64,000 nucleotides of DNA from Pseudomonadota bacterium. Its GTDB lineage: Bacteria; Pseudomonadota; Alphaproteobacteria; Acetobacterales; Acetobacteraceae. Within the stretch, counting starts at the first letter, position 1. Every line of letters begins with the position of its first letter. Below the pieces are notes generated by a model. It was not told the DNA's origin. It did not search any database and saw nothing but the letters and a program-made list of their open reading frames with translations. This document shows, piece after piece, positions 1 through 8,589 of this stretch. The DNA lies in contig JAJZBM010000007.1 of assembly GCA_021798915.1 (NCBI GenBank), positions 1 through 64,000 on the forward strand, in the 5' to 3' direction. The position numbers were made by a program, and so were the translations under genes.

Positions 1-1
1 T

Positions 2-1288
2 CTTTCTCGGCGTGCGATAGAAGGGACAGGTCGGGAAGCTCGGTCACGCCTCCGTCGAATCGCATCCGCCGTGGCCACGTCAATTCACAATCGATTCAAC
101 AGGTCGCCCACGGGGATGAGCAGCTACTTAAATTTTTATCAAATATCTGGTTTTTTTTGTGTTATTGGCATATCTTTATTTATAGTTTGCGCCTGGAAAG
201 GCTGTAAAATACATAAATATTTTGCTATAATTTCTGGTTGTTCGTTTTCAATTGTAATATTTACTGCATATTCATTTGCGCCATCCGTAATTATTTTAAC
301 TATAAGTGGATTTATGTCATTAATTAATGAAAATAAAAAATCATCTATATTTTATTTTATCACGGGAGCTATGTCTGGGAGTATTTTTATTGTAATATGG
401 CTGTTAATATATGGAAATTTAATAAATTATTTCGTATTCCATGTCATATTTAATCAAATTTCATATGCAAAATTTATAAATTTCAGTTTTAGTAGTTTTT
501 TTCATAGTTTAGAGTTTTCTTTTTCTCAATCCAGGGAAATACAAACATTTTCTGTCCTATTTTGTTTTTTATCTTGTTTGTTGTTCGTGCTGACGGAGCT
601 AGGCGCGCGGGAGCGCCCTAGGCAGATATTGCCCATCTTGGTTGGATACGCGGGCATTTTGTTACTAAACGCCCGCGGCTCGCTCATTTTCCAAGACGCG
701 ACGTTCCTGGTGACCTCAATCGGGACTCTGTCGCTCGCCGTGGCAGGAGCCGCGCGAAGATTCTACCCTATGGAACGCCCGGTGTTTGCCGTATTTGGAA
801 CGTTGGTGATAGCTACGTGCATCGCGGGCACCGAGTTCGCAGGCCGTCAGGCTCTGAGCACCCCAGCGCCGCTCACTCGATCAGAGATCGTAAGCGAGCC
901 AGAGAGCGCCGCTTACCGCCCCATGAACTCCCCATTGTACGCAAAGGTGCGCTCCATTGTTCGCCCCAATGAGAAAGTTTTGGCGCTTCCCTACGCTCCG
1001 GAATTCTATTGGTATGCAGATCGGCTACCTATGGATGGCTACTACGAGTACCTTCCATGGGACGCTGCCTATGCAAAGCATCCTTGGTTCGGTAGGGCAC
1101 GCGATATTTGTGATTCTCTTAAAAAATCGCCGCCACGTTTGATTTATTTCGATAACTGGAAGGTTTGGGGCATGTATGCTCCGGAAGATTATATGCCTTG
1201 CGTCTTGAACATACTAGCAACGAAGTATGTAAGGCTGGACGCGTACCCGACCCTTTACGTTCGACGAGATGTGGAAATTGCGCGCTAG
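2..1288 (+). CDS. Polytopic membrane protein, glycosyltransferase (PMT/ArnT)-like, 5' end outside window
   Basis: The frame is open to the left edge, so the gene may begin outside the window. A GTG at 71 and an ATG at 116 are possible internal starts. About six or seven hydrophobic segments fill the first half (from FYQISGFFCVIGISLF onward). A soluble C-terminal tail of about 150 residues follows and contains aromatic-rich stretches (PEFYWYADRLPMDGYYEY). This layout resembles the C-terminal half of dolichyl-phosphate-sugar mannosyltransferase-like proteins, which move sugars from lipid carriers at the membrane. The family assignment is inference. Bases about 125-590 are strikingly AT-rich with AT-ending codons, while the rest of the gene has the local high GC. 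That points to a mosaic or recombined gene. Confidence 0.6.
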   Translation, partial: LSRRAIEGTGREARSRLRRIASAVATSIHNRFNRSPTGMSSYLNFYQISGFFCVIGISLFIVCAWKGCKIHKYFAIISGCSFSIVIFTAYSFAPSVIILTISGFMSLINENKKSSIFYFITGAMSGSIFIVIWLLIYGNLINYFVFHVIFNQISYAKFINFSFSSFFHSLEFSFSQSREIQTFSVLFCFLSCLLFVLTELGARERPRQILPILVGYAGILLLNARGSLIFQDATFLVTSIGTLSLAVAGAARRFYPMERPVFAVFGTLVIATCIAGTEFAGRQALSTPAPLTRSEIVSEPESAAYRPMNSPLYAKVRSIVRPNEKVLALPYAPEFYWYADRLPMDGYYEYLPWDAAYAKHPWFGRARDICDSLKKSPPRLIYFDNWKVWGMYAPEDYMPCVLNILATKYVRLDAYPTLYVRRDVEIAR

Positions 1289-1464
1289 ATTAGGCGGGGT
1301 TCCACTCCCAAAACCGCGGAATTTCTGGAGCCAGTTTACTCAGCGGGTTAGACTGGTTTTCCGCAAACGGCCGGTTTTTTTCAGCCCTTCCAGAACCATT
1401 TGAAGCGATCCGTGGCAAGCCGAATCGAACTGTCATAGAGTTAAGTATCAACCGGAGCCCACCC

Positions 1465-2154
1465 ATGACGCTCGCAATCGGCTTTCTGCTGTTCCCGAAG
1501 GTCCAGCAACTCGATCTCACCGGCCCCTATGAAGTGTTCGCCTCCCTCCCGGATGCGCAGGTTCATCTGGTGGCGGCCACACCGGAAACCGTCATCGCCT
1601 CCACCGGCCTCAGGCTCACCCCGACCGCGACCTTCGCCGATTGTCCGCCCCTCGATGTCTTCTGCATTCCCGGCGGGGCAGGGGTGAATGCGGTGTTGAC
1701 CGATGCGCGCACCCTCGGCTTCGTGCGCCAGGCGGCGGCCTCGGCGCGCTATCTCACCTCGGTCTGCACCGGCGCCCTCGTGCTCGGCGCGGCCGGGCTG
1801 CTCCGCGGCAAGCGGGCGACCACGCATTGGAACGCGCATGATCTGCTCGCGTTCTACGGCGCCATTCCGGTTGCGGCGCGCGTGGTGCGGGATGGCAATC
1901 TCCTCACCGGCGGCGGCGTCACCGCCGGGATCGATTTCGCGCTCACCCTGGTTGCCGAACTCGCAGGACAAGCGGCGGCGGAGGCGATTGCGCTTTCCCT
2001 CGAATATGCCCCGGCGCCGCCCTTCGATGCCGGCACGCCCGACCGCGCCGACCCCGCCATCCTCGCCGCCGTGCGCGCCCGGACCGCATCCGTGCGGCAG
2101 GAGCGGGAAAGCCTCGCCGCTGCCTGGGCGGCGCGGTCTGGCGTTGGAGACTGA
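1465..2154 (+). CDS. DJ-1/PfpI family protein, isonitrile hydratase-like
   Basis: A 229-residue cytoplasmic protein of the DJ-1/PfpI (class I glutamine amidotransferase-like) superfamily. The nucleophile-elbow cysteine is Cys101 in SVCTGALVLGAAGLL, followed by RATTHW. Asp17 (QQLDLTGP) precedes it. The pair Asp17/Cys101 plus Thr102 matches the residues known to matter in Pseudomonas isonitrile hydratase, so hydration of isonitriles to N-formamides is a reasonable guess. Many relatives have no known substrate, or are the sensor half of GATase1-AraC regulators, but no AraC helix-turn-helix is present here. It stands alone, with about 100 bp before the next gene on the same strand. Confidence 0.85.
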   Translation: MTLAIGFLLFPKVQQLDLTGPYEVFASLPDAQVHLVAATPETVIASTGLRLTPTATFADCPPLDVFCIPGGAGVNAVLTDARTLGFVRQAAASARYLTSVCTGALVLGAAGLLRGKRATTHWNAHDLLAFYGAIPVAARVVRDGNLLTGGGVTAGIDFALTLVAELAGQAAAEAIALSLEYAPAPPFDAGTPDRADPAILAAVRARTASVRQERESLAAAWAARSGVGD

Positions 2155-2255
2155 ACGAGACCCGCACAGCTTTCCCCCTGGCGCCGCGCTAGCATGGCGG
2201 CACCAGTGACGCGGCGCTATCCTCGCCGTCCCGAAAGACAGGACGGAGCATCGTC

Positions 2256-2600
2256 ATGACCCACCCCCTCTATCCGCAGGCAACCCGCGAACTGGCCGAG
2301 CGCCGGCGGGCACTGGCGCCGGCGCAACTCGCGGCGTTCGAGGCGTTCAGCAAGGCTGCCTTCGCCGAGGGCGCGCTTTCGGCGAAGATGAAACAGATCA
2401 TCGCCGGCGCCGTCGCCCATGTCACTCAATGCCCCTATTGCATCAAGGGCCACACCAAGGCCGCGCTCCGCGCCGGGGCGACCGAGGCGGAATTGATGGA
2501 GGCGATCTGGGTCGCGGCCGAAATGCGCGCCGGCGGTGCCTTCGCCCACTCCGCCCTCATGCTCGACGCCGCCACCCCCGCGCCGCCGCCCGGGGCGTGA
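2256..2600 (+). CDS. AhpD-like carboxymuconolactone decarboxylase family protein
   Basis: A 114-residue single-domain all-helical protein. The signature CPYCIKGHTKAALRAGAT gives the redox pair C-x2-C followed by a histidine, as in AhpD and other CMD-family proteins. These act as small thiol peroxidases or as disulfide reductants for peroxiredoxins. The helix ELMEAIWVAAEMRAGGAFAH is typical of the family. No peroxiredoxin is adjacent, so the partner is unknown. The start follows a GGACGGAGCATCGTC leader. A hairpin repeat lies about 40 bp after the stop, between this gene and the convergent rne. Confidence 0.88.
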   Translation: MTHPLYPQATRELAERRRALAPAQLAAFEAFSKAAFAEGALSAKMKQIIAGAVAHVTQCPYCIKGHTKAALRAGATEAELMEAIWVAAEMRAGGAFAHSALMLDAATPAPPPGA

Positions 2601-2641
2601 AATCCCGCCGCCGCGCCCGGCAGGAGAGCGGTAAGAAAGGT

Positions 2642-2680
2642 GTTCTTTTTTAAAAAAAAGAACCAAAAAATTTTTATTCG
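2642..2680. repeat. Type A hairpin repeat, copy A1
   Basis: GTTCTTTTTT and AAAAAAGAAC arms form a near-perfect palindrome, followed by an A-run and a T-run ending in ATTCG. It lies between the convergent ends of the AhpD-like gene and rne, where it could terminate transcription. The same unit recurs in this window near 15986, 31081, 40606, 41919, 55427 and 61758. Confidence 0.8.
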
Positions 2681-2743
2681 TTTGCAGGCGAGCGAGCTGA
2701 GCCGCCCGCTCGCCTGGCGTCAAGATCCGACGGCGGGCGTGGC

Positions 2744-5266
2744 TTAGCGGCGCCACCAGCCGCGCTTGCGCGGCGCTTCCGGGGCAGCCTCGGCGATAAC
2801 GATGACAGGTGGCACCACCGGGGCCGGAGCGGCAACGGGTTCCGGCTCGGGGGCGGCGGGCGCGGGCGCGGCGAGGGCGGGCAGATCAGGCTGTGGCGCG
2901 CCGGGCAAAGCGAGTTCCGAGAGCGTCCCGTCCTCGGCCGTGGTCTTGCGGCGCCGCGTCGTCGGCGTGCGGCGGGGGGCGCGGGCGCGGCGTTTCGGCG
3001 CCTCTTCGCCGGGCGGCGTGGCTTCGGCTTCGGCGACCGGCTCCGGCGCGGCCGCGTGGATTGGCACGTCCTGGATTGGCACGTCCTGGATTGGCGCATC
3101 ATGGACCGGCGCATCAAGAACCGGCACTTCGGGGGCCGCGAAGGTCAGCGCCTCGGCGGTGTCTTCCGCGTCCTCCGCCACGGCTTCGTTCACCGCGGCT
3201 TCGTTCACCGCAGCCTCGTCCCCCGCAGCCTCGTCCCCCATGGTCTCGCTCACCGGCGCCGCGTCCTCGCGCCGCTTGCTTCCGCCCCGGCGGCGGCGGC
3301 GGCGGCGGCGGCGGCGCTCCTCGCTCTCGCCGGGCTTGCCCTCGGCCGGCGCGCCCGCTGCCGGAGCCTCCGAGCCGGGTTCACCTGGGGCGGCGGCGGC
3401 CAGGGCCGGCGCCTCCGCCGCCACGCGCGCCGGGCGGCGCGACGCCGCTTGGTCGGCCTCGGCCGGGGGCTGGGCCTCGGCTGGGGCCTCGGCATGGGTC
3501 TGGGCGCGGAGACGCTCGATCCGGAGCTGCTGGCCGGTCAGGGTGGGGTCGATCTGGAACGCGACACGCATCCCGAACCGGGTCTCGATCTCGGCAAGCA
3601 GGGTCCGCTTGTTGTTGAGGACGTAAAGCACCACCGGCGCCGCCGCGTGCACGGCGATTTCGGCGGCGCGGCGCTTCGCCCCCTCCTCCTCGACCGCGCG
3701 GAGGACATGGATCGCCGCACTCTCGGTGCTGCGGACATGGCCGAGCCCGCCGCAATGCGGGCAGGTGACGAGGCTGGTTTCGGTGAGCGAGGGGCGGAGC
3801 CGCTGGCGGCTCATTTCCAAAAGGCCGAAATGGCTGATGCTGCCAACCTGGATGCGGGCGCGATCCTGGTGCAGCGCCTCCTTCAGCCGCCGCTCCACCT
3901 GGAGATTGTGGCGGCGCTGTTCCATGTCGATGAAATCGATGACGATCAGCCCGGCGAGATCGCGCAGCCGCAATTGCCGCGCCGCTTCCTCGGCGGCTTC
4001 GAGATTGGTGCGGAGCGCCGTGTCCTCGATATCGCGCTCGCGCGTCGAGCGGCCGGAATTGACGTCGATCGCGACCAGCGCCTCGGTCTGGTTGATCACC
4101 AGATAGCCGCCGGAGCGTAGCTGCACCGTCGGGCTCAGCACCGCTTCGAGCTGGGATTCGATCTGGTGATGGGCGAAAAGCGGCGTGCCGCCATCCTTCC
4201 AGGCGATCACCTTCCGCGCGTGGCTCGGCATCAGGAGGCGCATCAGCTCATGCGCGCTCTGCCAGCCCGCTTCGCCATCGACGATCACCTCGTCGATGTC
4301 GCGCGAATAGACGTCCCGGATCGCGCGTTTGATCAGCGAGGCATCCTCATAGATCAGCGCCGGGGCGATCGAGGCGAGGGTGGTTTCGCGGATATCGTCC
4401 CAGAGTCGCAACAGATATTCGCAGTCGCGCTTGATTTCCGGCTTCGGGCGGTTGGCGCCGGCGGTGCGGACGATCATGCTCATCCCGTCCGGGATGCCGA
4501 GTTCGGCGATCACCTCCTTGAGGCGGCGGCGATCGGCGACCGCGGTGATCTTGCGCGAAACCCCGCCGGCGCGCGGCGAATTCGGCATCAGGACGCAGAA
4601 CCGGCCGGGGAGCGAGATATAGGTGGTGAGGGCGGCGCCTTTGCTGCCGCGCTCCTCCTTGACCACCTGGACCAGCATGATCTGGCGGCGGTGGATGACT
4701 TCCTGGATTTTGTACTGGCGCAGAAAACGCGGCAGCAGACGCGGCTCGCGCCCCTCCTCGCCGCTCTCGCCCTCGCCGCCGCCGAAAGTCTCGGGCGGCG
4801 CGCTCGGTTGCTCGCTCCCTGCCTGGTCGCTTTCCGTGGGCTCGGGCGCGATCGCGCTGGCGTCGGCGGCCGGTTGTTCGAAGGCCGGTTGTTCGGAAAT
4901 GGGCGGTTCGAGGGTAGGCGGTTCGGGCGCCGTTTGGGCGGCGGGCGGTTCGTCCTCGGCGTCCTCGTCGTCACGCGCCGCTTCGGCCTGCATGGCGAGC
5001 AGCTTCTGGCGGTCGGCGACCGGGATCTGATAGTAATCGGGATGGATTTCGCTGAACGCGAGAAAACCGTGGCGATTGCCGCCATATTCGACGAAAGCCG
5101 CTTGCAGGCTGGGCTCGACCCGCACCACCTTGGCGAGGTAGATATTGCCCTTGATCTGCTTGCGGGCGGCGGTTTCGACGTCGAAATCCTCGATACGGTT
5201 ACCGTCGAGAACGACCACGCGGGTTTCTTCCGCGTGGGAGGCGTCGATGAGCAGGCGCTTGGTCAT
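2744..5266 (-). CDS. rne: Ribonuclease E (RNase E/G family)
   Basis: The endoribonuclease core of mRNA decay and rRNA/tRNA processing, 840 residues from the ATG that begins MTKRLLIDASH. The start is chosen because RNase E homology begins there; the frame upstream is unrelated. The N-terminal S1 fold (about 35-190) is interrupted by an acidic Pro/Glu-rich insert (about 98-174), as in other alphaproteobacteria. Catalytic Asp residues are in DVNSGRST (about 401) and IVIDFIDM (about 444). The Zn-link is CPHCGGLGH (Cys502/505). The last 280 residues are low-complexity with an Arg-run RRRRRRRRRR and 15-bp tandem repeats encoding IQDVP units. That tail is likely the degradosome and RNA-binding scaffold. 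It ends in WWRR. Confidence 0.95.
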   Translation of the reverse strand: MTKRLLIDASHAEETRVVVLDGNRIEDFDVETAARKQIKGNIYLAKVVRVEPSLQAAFVEYGGNRHGFLAFSEIHPDYYQIPVADRQKLLAMQAEAARDDEDAEDEPPAAQTAPEPPTLEPPISEQPAFEQPAADASAIAPEPTESDQAGSEQPSAPPETFGGGEGESGEEGREPRLLPRFLRQYKIQEVIHRRQIMLVQVVKEERGSKGAALTTYISLPGRFCVLMPNSPRAGGVSRKITAVADRRRLKEVIAELGIPDGMSMIVRTAGANRPKPEIKRDCEYLLRLWDDIRETTLASIAPALIYEDASLIKRAIRDVYSRDIDEVIVDGEAGWQSAHELMRLLMPSHARKVIAWKDGGTPLFAHHQIESQLEAVLSPTVQLRSGGYLVINQTEALVAIDVNSGRSTRERDIEDTALRTNLEAAEEAARQLRLRDLAGLIVIDFIDMEQRRHNLQVERRLKEALHQDRARIQVGSISHFGLLEMSRQRLRPSLTETSLVTCPHCGGLGHVRSTESAAIHVLRAVEEEGAKRRAAEIAVHAAAPVVLYVLNNKRTLLAEIETRFGMRVAFQIDPTLTGQQLRIERLRAQTHAEAPAEAQPPAEADQAASRRPARVAAEAPALAAAAPGEPGSEAPAAGAPAEGKPGESEERRRRRRRRRRGGSKRREDAAPVSETMGDEAAGDEAAVNEAAVNEAVAEDAEDTAEALTFAAPEVPVLDAPVHDAPIQDVPIQDVPIHAAAPEPVAEAEATPPGEEAPKRRARAPRRTPTTRRRKTTAEDGTLSELALPGAPQPDLPALAAPAPAAPEPEPVAAPAPVVPPVIVIAEAAPEAPRKRGWWRR
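3058..3132 (-). repeat. 15-bp in-frame tandem repeat inside rne
   Basis: Five units of a 15-bp repeat, the first two identical (GGATTGGCACGTCCT on the plus strand) and the rest degenerate. They encode a repeated five-residue IQDVP-like motif in the disordered tail of RNase E. Confidence 0.8.
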
Positions 5267-5685
5267 GGAAACGAAAACTCCGGAGCGGCGCCGGGAGCGC
5301 TGCGTGAGGCAAGCTCCACCGGCGACGGGAAAAGCGGGGAAGAGACGCGCGGCGACCATTCTCGAACCGATCGAGCACAGCGTCCGCGGCCCCGAGGGGG
5401 GCGCGGCCGGTATCGGCGGTTCGGGCGGGCTGAAACATCACGGTCGGGCGAACGATCTCAGGGTTACGTGCGGCGCGGCCGAATTATTGGCGGACACCAC
5501 GAAATAGCGGCGAAAGCCGGCGCTATCCGGCGCGCGGCCCCCGGCGGGCGCTTGGGGTCGGGTCATGAAACCCTCCGGCCCGCCCGCCGAGTTGCCTGAT
5601 ACCATGGCGCAAACCCGGCCCGGCCGCAAGGCACCGTGTTGATTTCCGCGACAGGACCGATCGGGAGCGCGGGCGTGTTTTGGGG
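5267..5685. other. Intergenic region upstream of rne
   Basis: About 420 bp between the rne start and the 3' end of the FecR-like gene, which is transcribed in the same direction. No convincing coding frame was seen. It must hold the rne promoter and a probably long, GC-rich leader. RNase E often controls its own message through the leader in other bacteria. No specific conserved element was recognised here. Confidence 0.5.
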
Positions 5686-7185
5686 TCAATGATGCGAAGA
5701 GGCGTGCGGGCGGGCGGCGGGGAGGGGGGTCATCGCGGTGGCGCGGGCGGTAAAGCCGCTTCGCGTCGCGATCGCGCTCCGCGCCGCCATGGCGCGCGCG
5801 AAGCCCGGCCGGATGCGGGTCATCACCCGGTCGGCATCGACGTGGATTTCATCGACGACCTCGGCGCCGCCCCTGACGCCTTCGGTCGCGTCCGGCCTCG
5901 CGCCAGCGCCGATCAGCGCCGCTGAACCCGATTCGGCCCGCGCCGCGAGCCTCGCCGGGTCGGGGGGCGCCGGGTGGTCGGGATCGGCGGTGGCCAGCCG
6001 GTTGATCGCGCGCCGATAGGCGCGGCTGGTCGGATAGGGCGGGAGATAGAATTCCCCCGGCCAAAGCGGCGTCCAGGCGAGCCCGCCGAACGGGTAGAGC
6101 GAGGGCATGCCGAGTGCGAGGCCAAAGCCGCTCCCCATCCCGACCCCGGCATTTTGCCCGACGAAGGCGACCAGCGCCGGGGCATAGACCGGCTCGGCGT
6201 TGAGCGGCGCGTTCGCCAGCGTCGGCGCCCACGCCCAGGAGCCCTCGACCGGCACCCAGCGCCCATAATGGAACGGCGCGAAGCCCCAGCTCGTGCTATC
6301 GACCCAGGTCCAGCCCCAGGGCGGCACATAGGTCCAGATGCCGGTGCTATAGGGCGTATAGCCGCTGCTTTCGGGCGGGAACCAGAGCGGGCCGAGGGTG
6401 GCGCTGTTGCGCCAGGTGCCGGCGGCGAGCAGGTTTTCGCCCCCGGTCATCCGCGCGACCTGCGGCGGCAGCCCGAAGACCGGCGGCGAGGACGCATATT
6501 CCGCCGGATCATGGGCGCCCATCACCAGGGTGAAATCATCGACCTGCAAATCCCCGATGGCGCCGCGATAGGGGCTTTCGGCGCCGATGAAAACCGCGCT
6601 CCGCTCGACCTCGAGGCGCAACCGCCGGGCGCCGCTCATGATCTCCGCCGGCGCATCGAGCGCCGAAATCCGCGTCGCGCGCTCGCCCGCGCCCCCACCC
6701 CCGCCGGCCTCGATGACGAAGCGGCCGGTGCGCGTGGCAAGCAGGGTCGCGCGCCGGGTCAGGACATACCAGGCGTCACCGGGATCGGGGTCGCGGAGAT
6801 CGAGGAACAGCGCGCCGGCGTCGAGCCGGCCGATGACGCGGCGGTCATCGAGGCGGATGATGGCAAGCCGCGCATTCTCGCCGAGCCACAGCCGCGACGG
6901 GCCGATTTCGAGCTTGACCTCGGCGCCGTGGCCGGTGATCAGCGCGCTCGCGCTGGTCAGCGGATCGTTGCGTCGCGCTGCCTGCCACCCGCCCGGCGCA
7001 TCGCCCTGGCGCAGCGCGACCGCCCCGCGCAGCGCCGCGACCCGCCCGACCCGCGCCGGCGGCGAAAGCGTGGCGCCAAGGGCTGGATCGGCCGCCGGAT
7101 CGGCCGCCGGTTGGGCGCCAACCGGCCCGCCGATGACGGCGAGAGCCAGAAGAAGCGGCAGGAGACCTCGCCGGCGCGCGCGCAT
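5686..7185 (-). CDS. Secreted FecR-domain / DUF6600-like protein
   Basis: A 499-residue exported protein. The N-terminus MRARRRGLLPLLLALAVIGG is a signal peptide with probable cleavage after VGA. Residues about 45-160 resemble a FecR-type domain (VGRVAALRGAVALRQG, then LWLGENARLAIIRL). The middle holds repeated Tyr/Trp-rich strands such as YVPPWGWTWVDSTSWGFAPF, typical of the DUF6600 family found next to FecR domains in proteobacterial envelope proteins. Function is not established for the family. The C-terminus is an Ala/Pro-rich tail. It faces away from a Gly/Tyr-rich lipoprotein gene across a shared upstream region. Confidence 0.72.
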   Translation of the reverse strand: MRARRRGLLPLLLALAVIGGPVGAQPAADPAADPALGATLSPPARVGRVAALRGAVALRQGDAPGGWQAARRNDPLTSASALITGHGAEVKLEIGPSRLWLGENARLAIIRLDDRRVIGRLDAGALFLDLRDPDPGDAWYVLTRRATLLATRTGRFVIEAGGGGGAGERATRISALDAPAEIMSGARRLRLEVERSAVFIGAESPYRGAIGDLQVDDFTLVMGAHDPAEYASSPPVFGLPPQVARMTGGENLLAAGTWRNSATLGPLWFPPESSGYTPYSTGIWTYVPPWGWTWVDSTSWGFAPFHYGRWVPVEGSWAWAPTLANAPLNAEPVYAPALVAFVGQNAGVGMGSGFGLALGMPSLYPFGGLAWTPLWPGEFYLPPYPTSRAYRRAINRLATADPDHPAPPDPARLAARAESGSAALIGAGARPDATEGVRGGAEVVDEIHVDADRVMTRIRPGFARAMAARSAIATRSGFTARATAMTPLPAARPHASSHH

Positions 7186-7365
7186 GGCAAAAAAATGCGC
7201 CGCCGCGCGGGCGATGAAAAGGGCGGGGGAAACCCGCGGCCGCGATCACATTCGGTTGAGCCCTGCCACGCCGATCGGCATTTGCCTGTCCTTGCCTTGG
7301 ACGCGCCAAAATTGACGCCGAAATGATCGCGGAGCGCCGTTCCTCCCGCGGCCGGGCCTTGCCAT

Positions 7366-7420
7366 GTATGATGCGACGTATGATGCGAACGCCCCGGTAT
7401 TCCGCGCCCGGTATTCCGCG
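7366..7420. repeat. Two tandem duplications upstream of the Gly-rich lipoprotein
   Basis: A 12-bp unit (GTATGATGCGAC) occurs twice at 7366-7388 and a 14-bp unit (CCCGGTATTCCGCG) twice at 7393-7420. Both lie just upstream of the ribosome binding site at 7429-7434. Confidence 0.85.
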
Positions 7421-7445
7421 CGGGGCAGAAGGAGATCGTCCCGTG

Positions 7446-7946
7446 ATGTGCGCAAGGCGAAGCCCGCGCCAGTTGTTCGCCGCCCTCGGCCTCGTCGCCC
7501 TGCTCGGCGGCTGCGGCGGTGGCGAGGCGAGCTATTACACCGCCGGCTATGGCGACGATTATGCCGGCTATGGCGGCTATGGGGATTACGGCGGCGGCGC
7601 TTATGGCGGTGATCCGTATTACGGCTATGGCGGTTACGGCGGCTATGGCTATGGCTATGGCTACGGGATCGATCCGTATTGGGGCTGGGGGCTCGGCTTT
7701 CTCGGCTTCGGCGCCCTCGCCTTTGGCGGCTATGGCGGGTTTTACCGCGACGGCGGCTATTTCAACCATGGCGGTTTCGGCCATGGCTATGGCGGTGGCT
7801 TCCATGGCAACTGGGCCCATGCCTATGGCGGGCCGGGCGGCCATCTGGGCGGCTTCGCCGGCGCGCATTCCGGTTTCGGCGGTTTTCACGGCGGCGGTTT
7901 CGGCGGCTTCCATGGTGGCGGCGGCGGCTTCGGTGGTCATCACTGA
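7446..7946 (+). CDS. Gly/Tyr/His-rich lipoprotein
   Basis: A predicted 166-residue lipoprotein. The start is ATG 7446 (GTG 7443 is equally possible), preceded by AAGGAG at 7429-7434. The signal LFAALGLVALLGGC ends in a lipobox cysteine. The mature part is almost wholly low-complexity: first YGGYGDYGGG-type Tyr/Gly repeats, then a hydrophobic patch (WGLGFLGFGALAFGGYGG), then His/Phe/Gly repeats ending in HH. No enzymatic motif is present. A structural or surface role is inference only. The stop codon lies inside a 15-bp tandem repeat. Confidence 0.7.
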   Translation: MCARRSPRQLFAALGLVALLGGCGGGEASYYTAGYGDDYAGYGGYGDYGGGAYGGDPYYGYGGYGGYGYGYGYGIDPYWGWGLGFLGFGALAFGGYGGFYRDGGYFNHGGFGHGYGGGFHGNWAHAYGGPGGHLGGFAGAHSGFGGFHGGGFGGFHGGGGGFGGHH

Positions 7947-7980
7947 GGGGGTCATCACTGAGGGGGCCATCACCGAGACG
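7936..7980. repeat. 15-bp tandem repeat over a stop codon
   Basis: Two identical copies of GTCATCACTGAGGGG (7936-7965) and a third degenerate copy to 7980. The first copy contains the TGA stop of the Gly-rich lipoprotein gene. The third overlaps the 3' end of the convergent Fe-S subunit gene. Confidence 0.85.
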
Positions 7981-8374
7981 AGATGAGCGACGGTTCCTTC
8001 CCGTGGCCGAGCCCGGCGAGGGACGCGGCGATCGCCTCCGGCGCCGGTGGGCAGCCGCGCAGGATCAGACTCGGGGCGAAGGCGGAAACCCCGTCGAGGC
8101 AGGCATAGCTGCCCGCGAACACCCCGCCATCGACCGCGCAATCGCCGAGGGCGACGAGATGTTTCGGCGCCGCCATCGCCTCCCAGGCGGCGCTGAGCGC
8201 GTGTTCCATGGCGCGGGTGAGCGGGCCGGCGACCAGCAGGATGCGCGCCGCCATCGGCGTGGACACCAGATCGAGGCCGGCCCGGGCGAGCGCTGCCCGC
8301 GCCAGGCGCAGCTCCAGCGCGCAGCCGCCGCAGCCGCCGGTATCGAGAAAAAACACCCCCCGCGCGTCACGCAA
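7970..8374 (-). CDS. Orphan [NiFe]-hydrogenase III small subunit / NuoB-like Fe-S protein
   Basis: A 134-residue protein of the 20-kDa subunit family (NuoB, HycG, HyfI), which binds one [4Fe-4S] cluster. All four ligands are visible: Cys15 and Cys18 (GGCGGC), Cys79 (LGDCAVDGGVF) and Cys108 (RGCPPAPEAI). The C-x2-C spacing and GDCAxDGGVF fit the hydrogenase-3/Ehr branch better than NuoB, which has adjacent cysteines. The start is TTG 8374, because GAGGAGG sits directly upstream and an in-frame TGA precedes it. Only 14 residues precede the first cysteine, shorter than usual. No large subunit, membrane subunits or maturation genes lie in the window, so it is either a stand-alone electron carrier or a remnant. 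Confidence 0.78.
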   Translation of the reverse strand: MRDARGVFFLDTGGCGGCALELRLARAALARAGLDLVSTPMAARILLVAGPLTRAMEHALSAAWEAMAAPKHLVALGDCAVDGGVFAGSYACLDGVSAFAPSLILRGCPPAPEAIAASLAGLGHGKEPSLISSR

Positions 8375-8589
8375 CCGCTTTCCTCCTCATGCCCACTCAT
8401 GCCCCCGCGCCCGATTGCGCCCGGGCCAGAGGAACGGGCATAGTGCGGCGCCATGCGGAGCGAATCGCACGTCATCCCGTCATTGTGAAGAGAAAAGCGC
8501 CGCCGGCCCCTGGCGGTTTGATCGCGCCCGCGTATCAAACCCCGCGTATTGCGCATCGGATCGCATCCCGGGGGGAGGAAGATTATCCT

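Noticed and set aside
3056-5599. Long plus-strand frames over rne
   Set aside because: Antisense of an RNase E gene with intact catalytic motifs; composition is of shadow type.
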